Positions 1-12,883 of a stretch of 64,000 bases of DNA are shown in pieces; the stretch's first letter is position 1, and every line of letters begins with the position of its first letter. Source of the stretch: Pyrocephalus nanus (Eukaryota > Chordata > Aves > Passeriformes > Tyrannidae); contig CM076279.1 in the NCBI GenBank assembly GCA_038380795.1, positions 2,061,001 through 2,125,000 on the forward strand, in the 5' to 3' direction. The notes under the pieces are model-generated. The model saw only the letters and a list, made by a program, of their open reading frames with translations. It made no database searches and was not told the DNA's origin. The translations under genes and the position numbers were made by a program.

Positions 1-2136
1 TCGAGGGGCTGGGATTTCATTATTGTGAATTCTGCTGCTAAAGAGGGGTGAAACGCCGGGGGTGGGGGGCCTTTAACTTCCCTATTCCTGCCTTCTTGCC
101 AAGGATTTGGGAAGATTTTTCTTCCTCGAAGCACAGATTGAGACAGGTCACTGAAAGTGGAAACCGAACCAGCTCCTTGGGAAAGCATTTTCAAGGAATG
201 CTGCCAACTAGTATCTACTGGCCCTTGCTTAGTAGGTGATTTTTTGACATGCACTGAGAGGGTGTTTTAATTAACACTTCAAGAAGAGGCAGAGGAAAGA
301 ATGATTTCTCAACTTTTAAAAGGTCAGAAGGTGTTCAGACATCACAGAACTGGATATTGAGGGAGAGCCTAAAGAGACAGAGAGACATGTCAAAACACTC
401 AGATCCCACATCCCCTTAGAGTAGCTATTTTCTTTCTGTTATCATGTTAAATGGAGGGATCAGAGCAATTAATCTCTTGCTCAGACATGCTCCAGAGCTG
501 GTGGCAGGTACTTCTCTCTCAGAGTGCCTCTGCCACATTTGGCCAAAGTGCTGAGGGTGCTTACAACAAGTAATTGTGTGATTATCCTGTGCAGTGTCAC
601 CCTGTTGAAATCACCCCACAAATGGCTGTCATCAGTTTTTTTATGGAGACGTGGCATTCCCAAGTGGGAAAGGTTAAGGAGGCTGCTCTTTGCCAGGCAC
701 AGTGTAGGGCATCTCCTATCTTCTGTCATGGAAGTGATAAAAGGGTAAAACTCACAATAGGAAAACCTTTTAAACTGCAGTTCTTGTGCTTCTCCATAGC
801 AGAGACCATCAGTCAAACTGAGCTTCGCTGAGAGCTCCCCAATGCCCTTCACTTGAACTTTGAAGCTGCTCAAGTCAGCTTTTGTTCAGGCTGGGACGCC
901 CCCCAGATCAAACTGGTTTTGTATGAAAGAGGTTGGTTTGCCACAGGGGAGCCCATTCGTTTTGCTGAACTTCCCTCAGAGCCTGCACATGAAGGAATAA
1001 CCACTTTTCCTGTGCACCAAAACTGCTTCACACCGAAGTCTGAACAGGAGACCCTCCCCGTGTGCTCCCATGGGTGGGCACTGCCTGGCCAAACAGCTCC
1101 TCAGCACAAAAAAGGAACAAAAGTACCTAAAAATTAAATTTCTGTGAAAAGTAAGAACTCCTTTCATCCTGTTTCAGTGACCAAAGTGGCACTGAAGCAT
1201 AATGAAGTTTTCTCCAATATAAAAATTTAAATCAGTTTATTATACTCAGGCTTACATTGGATGCGAGATGGGAATTTTAACAAGGCAATGCTATTAAGTG
1301 TGAATTTTTGGAAGAGTGGTCGTGGGAGATGCTGTAAGCCCACTGTGAGCAAAAATTGAGCCCAGCTCCCATATTGTTGCAAAGAACCTGCACACCTACA
1401 GGAGGGAATTTTTATGAAGCTGAATATGTGACTTGTGACAGCTTTTCGAATGCTTTTCTGAGGGCTGAAAATAGATAATTTTCCAAATCTATTTCCCTAT
1501 CCAAGCTGGGAGGGTATGAAAGGTCCCCAAATAAGATGTGGAGTGTGCAGGTACCTGTGGCTGAAGGTGATTTAAAGGTTAGAAGACAGGAATAGAATGA
1601 GATTAGCTGAGCTCTAATCCCACAGGTGCCGTGGTGGCTTCACCTACGGAACAACTTACATTTCTTCAGGGGAATGCTTTAAACCTGTCCTCCCAATCCT
1701 AATTGATCCTTTTCTATCTCCTTTTCTACCTCATATCAGCATCAGTAACCATTTTAGTTGTGCCAGTTAAGCTGCCCAAAAGAGAGCTGAGGAGGGATCC
1801 AGGAGGAGGAGGAGAGCCAGCCTGAGGCTGTGAGCGTGGAGCTCTCATCCAGCTGAATCCCAACCACTGGATGGGGACTAAACCTGAAGAAGTGGCTGGA
1901 AACATCTCAGAATGCCATCAGCATAGCAATACACCCTGGCTGGCCCATCAGAATATAAATTACTCCCACCACTGGAGTGCCTGGTGGGTTTAGACTTAAA
2001 ATATTCATCTTCCACGAGCAGCCAGAGCCCGGGGAGGGAGAGGAGCTGTAAAAGCACAAAATATCCGCGTTACAGTAAATTGCAGAGAGGAAACCTGCTG
2101 TCAGTGCCATGGCAAAACAAAAGGGAGCTGTGTGCT

Positions 2137-2156
2137 GCCTGCCTGCCTGCCTGCCT
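2137..2156 (+). repeat. (GCCT)5 microsatellite
   Basis: Five perfect GCCT units. Confidence 0.95.
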
Positions 2157-3093
2157 GGGGGCCAGAGCAGCACCGGGGCTGTGATCCATGGCCTCCTGGA
2201 AAATCCCAATCCGCAGGATTCAGCTCCACGGCTCCGAACAATCAGGCAGGGTGGAGGCCGCTTTGGAGCAGGCATAAATCTCTCTTCCCTCTGCTTGAAT
2301 CTCACGCTGATAGGGGTGAGTTTTCTTATCGGCTGCTGATGGTAAGAAACGAGGATCGAGATAAAGTTGTTTATTCCAATCAGGTATTGGCATGATGTGA
2401 GAAAACACGCTGGGAGACCAGATGTTCAGGAGTTGGCCACTGCAGGCAATTGCTCAGGAGCAGGAAAAGCGATTTTTCCTCCTTTTCCCTGGCCTTGCTT
2501 TGCCTGTTGTTGTTTCCTACGAGCACCTCGAGTTTCCCCCCCCCTCGCCGTCATTCGGCGAATCCATCAGAGCAGAGCTCGGGTTCTCCTCTCCTGCACC
2601 GCCTGTTTGCAGGGAAGTTTCTGAAGGCTGTCAACACAAAAAGGGTAAATCCTCCTCAGGATGCAGGGAACGTTCAGCTGAGGAAAGTAAAGAGGATTTT
2701 AGCACGTTCTCAGCAGTCCCTGTGGCCACACCAACAATCACCAGTGTCGTGTAGGAACAGTCTCACACTGACAGCTCCGCTATCAGGGAACTTGTATCTC
2801 CTGTATATCAGAGAAATCAGCTGGCATTTACAATCCCCTGCACAGCAGTTCACTGGGAATGGGAAATTAAGTTTCTTTTAGTCCCTATGAGTGGTTTTAG
2901 CAGAGCTGGCAGCGTGGGGTGGTGGAAAATTGCTGATCTTCATCTTTTCATAGGGAGATTCACAGAATAGGACAGATATTGTGGATGACTTTGTTCTTTT
3001 GGGGTTTGGTTGAGGCTTTTTTTTTTTTTCCTCTAATTAATAATATTTCAGTAGAAGCTGGACAGGGGAGCAAAAACACAACATGAAATGTTC

Positions 3094-3440
3094 TTTGATC
3101 TTGATCAAATGTTTACTCTATTAATTAAAAAAAAACGGGCCGAGCTGCGCGGCCTCATCTGTCTGCAGAGTGTTTGTAGTCTCCAAACATAATAGGAGAT
3201 AATCAAATATCTACATAATCCTCTGTTTTAACCTTTTGATAAGGAATTTTTTTCCAGCCTGACTGTACCTGGGGCGATCAGTGACAGCAGAGAGGATCCT
3301 TCCGAGGGCAGCCCATTGTGCGCGGCAAAAAAAGCGCCAGCACTTCATTAACCAATCTGAAATGAAAGCATTCAATCTTAATCCTGTCATCAGGGTTACC
3401 TAATTAAAGGAATGGGCAGATTTATGAAGCTGCTATTTTT
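3094..3440. promoter_or_regulatory. Candidate conserved non-coding element
   Basis: AT-rich block with a near-palindrome of TCF/LEF-like half sites (TTTGATC-TT-GATCAAA, 3,094-3,109), TTAATTAA at 3,121-3,128, and a repeat-free stretch to about 3,440. It looks like vertebrate enhancer sequence. Conservation was not tested. Confidence 0.25.
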
Positions 3441-6170
3441 AGCCGGGCCCAGCACACTCAGTGCCTTGGCCCCTCGGTGCAGTGGAAGTGATGTCAGTGG
3501 TGGCCCGAGCGAACATGAATTATGTTTACAATATCCCAGGAGAACTTTTGTATTTCTCGACTCCCACAGAAAAACCATCGTCTTCAGCTTCAAATAGAAT
3601 AGCCCAGGCAGGGCTCCAAGTGATTTACACGAGCTGGAGCTGCAGCATTATTTTTCTTTCGTGTTTCACCTCACAATATCTTTTCCTGATTCATTTTATT
3701 GCCGTAAAGTCCCGGTCTTTGGCAAGCCTGGCTTAAGGCAGTGGGACACGTTTTCTTGGAACAAGTTTTAGAGGTTCCTATAAAGCCATCAGACATAACC
3801 CATGTTTGCAGTGCTGACAGAATTTGGTCGAGTGGGATTAGGAACTGGAGAGTGCGTGTGGTGGGACACCTGTAAATGTGTAAAAAGTGAGTTTAGATCA
3901 CACCAGGTGGGGAATTTGTAGGAGAGAGCGGTCCCTTCTCAGCCCCTTGGCACTGTTGGCACCAACTCTGCATCTGCCATGGCACTATTTTGAGAAACTT
4001 CCTCATAAACAACTTGTTGGCACAATGAACAATCTCAAGGAGAACCCATAAAACAGCATCAGCCTCTTCCTTCCCCCCTCTGTTTGAAGTTCTCTGCTTT
4101 AGTGATGCTGCGGGGGGAGAAGAGGAGGGGGGAAAGGTCCAAGCCCCAAAATGCAGCTGTTCCTCAGCAAGTGATAGCAACAGGCTTGATTTCAAAAGGC
4201 AAAGAATCCCCCCGAAAATCAGACAAACCCAAAACCAAAAGAAAGAAACCATTAATGCAATTTACAGAGAACAAAAATTCAAGCTGCAAGTGCTTTCAGT
4301 TTTTTGTTCCTACCACGTATTGATGAAAACCTTTTAGCTTTATCCCTATATTTAGCATTGCAATAAATGTTCTGCATCCCCACGCTGCCATCAGTGCTCA
4401 GTCAAAAGCCTAATAGCTTAATTTATGACAGGTTTTCTTTCTAATGCCACTTGTTTTCATTCTCATGAATTATAGATCCAGCTCTGTAGAGAGTGTTGGT
4501 GTCAGGGAAAAACTAATCACTTCATGAAGAGAAATAAGAAGATCAAAAATGGCACTTCAACAAAGAACAAATTTATTGATTGGGAGGGGGGAAAGGGATC
4601 CTTTGTGGATCTTGGCTCACTCCAAGTCTCAAATCCTCCATCACATTCTGCCTTATTCATCCTGGGGGAAGGAATCTTTGGCTTGAGCAGGAATTTGATT
4701 TCTAACAGCAGAGCAAAGAGCAGGATAAATTAACTGTCCCAGTACTTAGTGGGCCAGTTCTCTCTTGTCTGTCAGGGATGACCCCTCACTTGACTGTGAT
4801 TTATCAAGGCCTCTCCCAAACCAAGTATTTCTGTGTGAATTCTGAGCTGGAACCATTCTGAGTTCAGCGTGTTTTATTATTGACCAGCATTTCACTGCTG
4901 TATCTCCACTCCTCCTTTCAGGGACCCCATCAGCAGGAATAACATTCCTGGCCTTGAATTCCTGCCCTCCTACAATTGCTTACATTGATGGAAGTGGGCA
5001 GATTGTTGCTCATCATTAACCAGTGTTACCTGAGTCTCGCCCCATAGTGAGGAAGAATAAAATATTGAAGTCGTTTTTGCTCTTAATTCTGGAGAACAAA
5101 AATGCTGCCAGTTTTATCTGAAGCTCTTTGCTTATGTCTCTGCACTTCCACGAGACCTTTCACTCTCTTCAAAGTGAAATCTGGGAATGGCACGAGGCCC
5201 TTGTTATACTGTATGTGTTTGTACTTCCTTATTTTCTCCTCTCACACAAGGAGTTTTGCCAAATGGTCCTTTTTCTCTTCTCTGTCCCCTCCCTCCACAT
5301 CCCCCTTCCCACATTAGCTGACAGTTTTGTCCATGCTCTGGCAATTTCTTCTGCAAACTCTTCATTCCAGGAGGAAGGAATGCAAAGGCCAGATAGTCAA
5401 ACACAGCTTTGCAAATACTTTAAGCTCCTTTTCCTCTTGTCAAACCATCCTAAAATAAATGAATTCTGCACCTATAGCCTGAAAAAAGGTTTTACAAGGC
5501 AGTGCTTTCACGAAAAAATATAAAACCCAGTGGAGATAAGAATGCAAACAACCAAGTTGTATATACAGCTGGAGAGCAGAGGTATGAAGGTCTGGCTGAT
5601 GTGACCAAGATGCTATTTTCTAGTTGTTTCCTCACACAGAAACCATCCTCTTCATCAAAGCCCAAGCAACTTACAGGGATATAGTTTATCCCAGTGCCTG
5701 CCTCTGACAGGAGTAACTTTGCCAGACTGACCTCCTGCCTAAATCCACTCCACGTGGGCTGGAAAGTTTTACATTTTTCTCTTGCTATTTAATTCTGTTC
5801 TGCCACCATAAGGGCAGTGGAATTATCCCCAGTGAACCACCAAAAAAGTGAAATGAAGAGGGCAGGGAAAAAAAAACCAGGGAATGAAAGCAGTTTGAAA
5901 ACTAAAATAGTAAAATAATAAATGCCAACCAATGCTGAAGAATGACATTTTGTGCTGAAACTCATAAAATGCAGGAGGGCAGAGTAGACTTTTGTCCAGG
6001 AGCTGTCATGATATATAGACACACACAGAGCCATGGAGGGAGTTGATGGTGGGGTGAAGAAGCCAGCTGGGATAAACATGCAGGTTCCTACAAGTGCAGG
6101 GGAACCCAGCAATGCCATCACTGCTCCCACGCCATGGTTTGCTCTGCAAGGCACCTGTTGATGGTCCCAG

Positions 6171-6200
6171 AAAAAACAAACAAATAAACAAACAAAAAAC
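6171..6200 (+). repeat. (CAAA)n low-complexity repeat
   Basis: Imperfect CAAA/TAAA units. Confidence 0.85.
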
Positions 6201-9200
6201 CTCACCCAGAGTCTAAACCCCGTATTTCTGGCAGAGGCAGAAGCCCTGGGTGCAGCAAAGCCTTGCAAAGCCTGGTTCTTGTAAGACCAAAGCTGTGCTC
6301 AAGGAGCTTGGAGAGACAGCCCCTTCCCAGCTGGCTGGGGAACCACCTCCAGGAGCACAGAGCTCACCTCTCACTGCTCCAGGGACCTCAGCTGGGCCCA
6401 TGGCACCTTCTCAGCCTGGACCCAGCCACGTCCACCCCCCAGCTCTGCCCGAGGAGCTGCTCGTCTCCAGTTTGGCAGCAAGAGCCTCCAGGAGACAATG
6501 GATGGCTGGGGGAACAAATGAGCCGACAGTGTCACGGAGATTATTGGAAGAGCAGCTGATATTTGAGAGGAGCTACAATTCAGTTATGATTGTTTTAAAT
6601 TCCTTCTGTGTCTTTGCTGTATTTTCTCCTCTGCTTCTCCACCACCACCCGTGTTCCTCAGGCTTTCAAATCGCCGCCCCAGGACGAGCTTGGCAGCTTC
6701 CCTTGCCTGGGAATTGCCAGTGCTGGAAGCCCTCAGCTCCTCAGAAGCCCATCATGAATCCAGGCATGGTTCCACTGGAAGGCAGCCTTTGATTCACCAA
6801 AAGCTTGACGCAGCCAAGAGACATCGGATGAAACAGTTTTTGGGTTCTGCGGAAAAAAAAGAATGACTTCCAAAAATATTCAAACCAGCTCTAACCACTG
6901 CATCTTCAACAGTGATGAGCTGCTACCTCTTAATCAACCCCAAGAATAGCTAGATTAGATGTTTTGCTCCATTTTGAACAAATTATGGTAGCCTGAAACA
7001 AATACTTGTGGGTGGCTAAATTAGTCTTTACAAATGCAAGAACTAATTTGGGTTAATTGTCAGTTAATCAGCTCGGAAAATTAAGCTCAGGCATTTCCCA
7101 GAGAAGTGCATCAACAAACCCAGAAAGACCAGACACTTGTGATGTTTTTAAGGTGAAAGAATAACAAAACTTAGCAGGCTGCTCAGGGACTTTTAGAGTT
7201 CTTTGCACATCATCAAGAGAATGGCACAAGGAAAGAGATTCAATGCCCCCCGTTTCTCCTGGGAACCAAAACCTTAATTATTTGCTGTCCTTTGAGCTGG
7301 ACCTCGTGGTAGTATCAGTGTATGACATTTACATCCATAACCTGTTTCAGCCCATTTTTGTGGCCTTGCTCACCAAATAACTGAGATTAACTTGCTGAGT
7401 GCATTTATACCCCCCGTGCCCTCTTGCTGTGTCTCCATCTGCTCAGTCCTTGAACCTGAGCTTTGGTCTGGCACGTGTGGTATGCTTTGTACAGGGTGGT
7501 ACCTCTAATCCCGGGCCCTTCTGAACCCCCCCTGGGCCCTGGTTTGTGCAGTGCTCTGCTGATGTGGAAAAGGATGAATGCACAGCTTACACAGAGGCAA
7601 AAGGAGGGCTCCTGTGTCAGGAATGCGCTGGCAGGAATCCACCAGACACGGATTTAACTCACAGCCACCGGAATGGGCACGGGCTGGGAAGGGCTGTCCC
7701 CCTGGCAGAGCCCAGGAATGCCACCAGCACCCTGGGCAATGCCCACTGCACATCTCTGTGTTCCACCTGTGGATCTACACAAGGCACAGGTCTTTGATGG
7801 CTGTGACACACAGGTTTTTATCACCCACCCTTCCACCCCTGCAGAAGCCTCTCAAACCCCCCCAGTTTCACGAATGCATTCATAATGTGAATTATTGCCT
7901 GGAGCTGAAACGGTTGTGATCACATCACCTCTGGTCTTGTCTTTTCAAGGGGTCCTTCCCCATCTTTTCATACTTCCCAAGAGTGTCAGGCAGGGCTGAC
8001 ATCCCCAGCTCAGTCCTCTTGTCCACAATAGTGACACTCCCAATGTTTTATGGAACCTTAAAAAAACCCACTGGAGTTACCTATTTTTGAGTTCATGGAA
8101 ATAATGGAGGCAGAGTTAGTGCTGGGTTCAGCCTGAGAGGAGAGGCAACAACAAGTCAGAAAATAAAGCTGAGTGTCTCTGTCCTGTGCCTTGCACTGCC
8201 TGGAGACTCCAACTTCCAGCAGATTTTCCTTCGGTTTTTCCAGAATCCGCCGGAGATTTTTTTAATTTGTTTTCTTAAAATATTCAAAATAATTAGTCCC
8301 TCTTCAGATGCAGGAAGGATAATGTTTCAGCCCCTGCTCGAACCCAGCCAGCAGGGCCGTGGTGAGCACAGTTATTCCCCATATTCCGGTCTATGGGAAG
8401 GCTCTTTCTTGGGGATCTGCCGAGACTAAATTTGATGTTGCTTTGTGTTTTTACTGTGGGAATACATGGGCCATGAATCAATGGAACTGCAGCCTGACTT
8501 TATGAGCTCCTGGGGAGCCTGAAATGCTTTTGTCTCCGTGATCAAACCCCTTTTCTTTGTCAGCAAAGCAGCTGAATTGCTGGAGACTGTACCATGTTCA
8601 AACAGAGCTGTGCAGGAAGCAAGTGGAGGAGCAGTGGGAATATAATCCCACCTGCAAGCAGATCTCATCCTGGACTACTTGTCAGTTCAATCTGCCAAAA
8701 AACAAGTGTCTTTACAAGGAAGGAAGGTCCAATTATTAAGTGGTTAGTAAGAAAATGGGCTGGGTTTTGTTTGGATCTGGGTTCATGGGGATTTTAGAGC
8801 TCAAAGGGAACAATGTTGACCATATGGCAAATCTTTGCTGTTTCTGGGGTGCTTAAACAGTGTCATTGGTTCAAAGAAACTCCACAGCACACCAAGCAAT
8901 TACCTGTGCTGGTGCAGCTGGACTGAAAGTAGGTGGCCAAACAAGAACAGGATCTTGGGAAATGAGTTCCTGGCTTTATCCATCACTGTGGAGTGCTTGG
9001 TCAAGTGTCACTGAAGTTGTCTGTGCCTTTATTTCCTCTAAAAGCAGGGGGATACCACTGACCTCACACCCTGTGAACTCATTAATCCCTGTGGCTCAAG
9101 TGCCCCATTCTGTGGGGGGACACTGCAGTGCCCAGGGATGATGGTGCTGTTGGGGCTCCCCTGGTTTGCCATTTCTTGTTCCTGTAGGCCAAGAAGCAAA

Positions 9201-9277
9201 GGAATATTACCTCAGAACCAGGGAATCATTGCTGCTGGCAGCCAGGAGCTTGGTGATTATTTCATGGGTCACTCATT

Positions 9278-9340
9278 TAAGAGCTGGACTCGATGATCCT
9301 TGGGGGTCCCCTCAATTCAGAATATTCTGAGACTCTGTAA
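9278..9340 (+). mobile_element. CR1 LINE 3'-end remnant
   Basis: Matches the typical avian CR1 tail: GAGCTGGACTCGATGATCCT followed by a GGGTCCC segment and an ATTCTGAGACTCTG tail. It is short and diverged, with no coding part. Confidence 0.8.
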
Positions 9341-10955
9341 TTATTTTACTGGTGTTGGTTAACATTTCACATCACGTGTATCCATTCAAATCATCATGAT
9401 TACAGACCTCAAGCAGCATTTTGGACAGAGCCAGGCAGGCATCCACAGCTTTTTCTCCCCTCTGGCTGGATCAGGTTTTGGGGCAGCTTTGAGCATGAAC
9501 CACTGGGCAGAGCAGCATCTGCCACCCCGAGAGCCCTCGTTAGTTCTCATGTCTGAAAGACCAGGCTCTTCTGTTCCCCACATCACTGAGGTGCCTTGGC
9601 AATACTTTCACACAGCTTTATTCATTTTGCAATCTCTTTGATCCAGCAGTGCCCTTGGAGGGAGATGATTAGCTCAGTGCCAACCTTGTGTTTGGCACTG
9701 TGTGGTGGATGAAATACCACCTCTGCCCTCTAAGATCCCAATTAAAGCTCCAGCCCTGGAGGATGCTGAGTGCCCTGGGAGATTCCTGTTTTCTCTCTGT
9801 TCCTTCAGCTCAAATGTTGGAAAAAAACCATAACATTTCATAAGATGAGGCCCCCCAAGAAGTTTATCTAAAAACACATAAAAAATTCAGTTTTATCAAG
9901 CGTGTTGCTTACAGATGATGAAACCATGAGAAAATGTAACAAACTTGCCTTATATTTGCAAAGTCAATTGGTATCAGAGCTGATGGAGAGTTTTAAAATA
10001 TTCTCCATTTTTCTCAGTATCCTGAATAAAATCTCCACCATATATATAATTGTTCTTAGAAATGTGAGTTTAAGTTCCATCAAGAAAAATAAAAGTACAC
10101 AAAAAGTACATTATACTGAGCATTACATGGTTTCCTCTGGCTTTTTATAGTGGGATTTCTCCTTTCTGTGGGGGAACCCATTCAAACCATTTCAATCTGA
10201 CCAGTGTCAGTCATAACCCCTTCCCCAGCCACAAGGAATTCCCATGGCCCACATGGATGTGCCAGTGGTCTGTTCTGCCCATCCCACTGCAGGCTCTGCC
10301 CTGGCTGGGCACAAGGGCCAACTTTTTTATCTCTTGATCCTTCCCCAGCTGGTGGAGGGAACTCACCCGAGCAGCGTAAATGACTCAGGAAATACATTGC
10401 AAATCTGTTCCATCCTGGCCGTGTTCCAGAGCGAACCACGGCTGTCCTGGCCAGCAGGAACGGGTGGAAATCCACACAGGGACATTCCTCACATTCCAGG
10501 GCACGTGCTGCTCACTGGAATACAAACAAAAAAAAAACCCACCCGAAAACTTTCCACTGCCAGCAGGCACCGAAAGACTTTCCCTCCCTGACTGTCCTGG
10601 TGCCACCAGAACTACTGGGAATGTTGTGGTACCAGCAGGACAAGCCCGTCCAGCCCCCAGCAAGGATCATGTCAGGTGCTTGCCACAGCCACTGCCACTA
10701 CTGTTTTATTTTAAATTATTAATAAAGGCAGAGCTGCTTCTCCACGGCTGGTGAACAGCAGCAGGTGGATTGTACCGGGTGACTCGATAGTGGCTGAAAG
10801 GCTGCCCAGGAAGGGCTTTGTGCTTTAATTGCTGAGGACAGCTTTAATTGCCCTCTTCAGCCACTCCCTGGGGGTGGCAGAGGAGGCAGAGCCAGACTCC
10901 AGAGGGAGTGAACTGCAAAGGATAAGCAGCAGCAGAGACAGGTTGCAGCAGGGGG

Positions 10956-11037
10956 AATTCTGGTTAGATACATGGGACAAAAATTCTGGTTAGATACAAG
11001 GGACAAAAATTCTGGTTAGATACAAGGGACAAGAATT
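10956..11037 (+). repeat. 26-bp tandem repeat, three copies
   Basis: The unit starts AATTCTGGTTAGATACAAGG and repeats at 10,956, 10,982 and 11,008 with a fourth partial start at 11,034. Copies differ by only one or two bases, suggesting recent expansion. Confidence 0.95.
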
Positions 11038-12559
11038 CACCATGAGGATGTGAAAGCCCCACCCATAAAGACATTCCATGAGCTGAGTGTCTGAGCATCA
11101 CAGTCTGACTTTGAAGTTCACCCTGCTTCAAGCAGAAGGTTCCTTCCACCCAGAATTGTGCTTTGACCTTAGGAATCCACAACTGTGAGCTGTGACTTCA
11201 CAAAGCTAGAACCTTGCTGTATTCCCTAAGTTTCCCTAGCTCCAGCTTCCAAAAAGAGCAGTTTCTTTTGTGTCAGTCTCTGCATCCTGAATGAATGTGC
11301 TGCCCACTTTATTATTGATCTCCTCTGTGACTTCAATGCCTGCTGCCCTGATTTAATGGAATAATTTTGCTGTTACCTGTCACCAGAACGTGTCCCCAAT
11401 CCTTCCCTGGAATTCTCACTGCATTTGTATTCATAGAGTCCCATGGCTGTGCCTCCCTCACCCCTGTGTTAACTACATGACATTTATTATATTCCACTTT
11501 GTTTCGTGCTCTGTGTGTAACCTGCAGGTGCAGAAAGGGTTGTCAAAACACTCTTTTTTTTTTTTTTTTTTAATCAATGAAAACAGAGAAACAAGGTCAC
11601 ATTCCCTCATGTGACTACAAATTCATTCACAGACTTTGAGGGGGATGGAAAGAGGCTGTCACAGGAAAAACATTTTTAACCGGCGATTTCTGTTGTAAAA
11701 AGTTCCATATAGTGATATTATCTCCTCTCTCTTGTCCTAAATAACTAAACAAATAGTTTTCTGTGTGAGTTTCATCAGCTTCTGTGAGTCCCCTCTATCA
11801 CACTACAACAGCTGATGCCAAACTGCCAACGTCTGTTGGGGGACTGGTGATGTTGCAACCGAAATTTTTGACTTAAATATATTTCTGGCCTATATATTTT
11901 TGGCTTGGAAGTGGGGAGGTGATCAGGGTGAGACTCTGAGCAGTGTGTGTTGGTTTGGCACAGCAGCAGGGGTGGGAAACACCCCCTGAAAGGCTGCTGG
12001 GAGGGCAGAGCAGACCTGGCTGAGCCCACACTGGTCCTGAAGGTTCATTGGCTTCTGGCAACTCCCACAATTGTCCTTTGGTTCAAACCAAGGGCAGAAG
12101 GAGCCAAAGTTTGAGATGATTGGTTGGAAAATTGGGCTGGAGGGAGCAGCAAACAAGTGCACAAGACTCCCCAAAACTCAGGTCACCAGTCTGGGAGCTC
12201 AACCCTGACGGTGACTTCACACCCCAGAAGGACCATCTACCCCCCCAGCCCTCCTTCTCACGGGTCCTTGGCAGCACTGACCCGACCTGTCTGATGAGGA
12301 GCAGTGGCATTTGTCACACCTTCACCCACCACTGGCATAAAATCCGGCATCAAGTCATTTTAACCTCATCCCCATCTGATTCCCTGTTCCCAGCCTCGGT
12401 AGCACTTCCAGAGTCCCTCCCTGGGTGTGTGTGAGAGGAGTGTCACAGTTTCTGCTCCACAGATGAAGAATGGAGAGAGACATGAAGGGAAGGATTTCCA
12501 AAAATGCTCAGCATGCTCTGAAGGGACCAAAGGGACAGCTCTTAGATGGACAGCCAGCT

Positions 12560-12612
12560 TTCTTCTTCTTCTTCCTCTTCTTCTTTTTTTTTTTTTTTTC
12601 CTTCTTCTTTTT
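12560..12612 (+). repeat. (TTC)n and poly-T tract
   Basis: TTC repeats flank a T run. Polypyrimidine low-complexity sequence. Confidence 0.95.
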
Positions 12613-12659
12613 AATGCTGAGGGCTCAGCAGTTCTCAGCAGTCGCATCTTTTAGATGCT

Positions 12660-12815
12660 TAAAATGGGCCTTGGACTTTTATTTGCAGAAAAAGAAAAGT
12701 GGCTGTTAAATGACTTGCCCGAGCTCACACAGGGTGTCTGTGGCAGAGCCAGCAGTCGAGCCCAGATCTCCTGAGTCTCAGGCCAGCCTTAACCACAAGG
12801 CCATTCTTCCTCTCA
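12660..12815 (-). mobile_element. MIR-like SINE fossil
   Basis: The plus strand contains TTAAATGACTTGCCCGAGCT, then CACACAGG, GTGGCAGAGCC, a GTCGAGCCCAGATCTCCTGA block and TTAACCACAAGGCC. These are in the order of the complement of the MIR consensus, including the tRNA-derived B-box region. It spans most of the element and is surprisingly recognisable for a bird. Confidence 0.75.
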
Positions 12816-12859
12816 CAAAGATGATCCCCATCCCATAGGAAAAATATTCTAACAGGATT

Positions 12860-12883
12860 AAAAAAAAAAAAAAAAAAAAAAAA
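12860..12883 (+). repeat. Poly-A run (A24)
   Basis: Perfect A24 homopolymer flanked by GGATT and TCCTA. It may be the tail of an old retroposed element, but no body is recognisable. Confidence 0.95.

Larger units (their letters stand above)
1..9277. other. Intergenic, no gene seen
   Basis: No reading frame here has the length, composition or splice context of an exon. Contents noted separately are a GCCT repeat, a CAAA repeat and the candidate regulatory block near 3.1-3.4 kb. The rest is unremarkable. Confidence 0.7.

Noticed and set aside
6250..6792. 180-codon plus-strand open frame in the desert
   Set aside because: Opens at GTG, has low-complexity P/S/A/L composition, and overlaps another open frame of equal quality.
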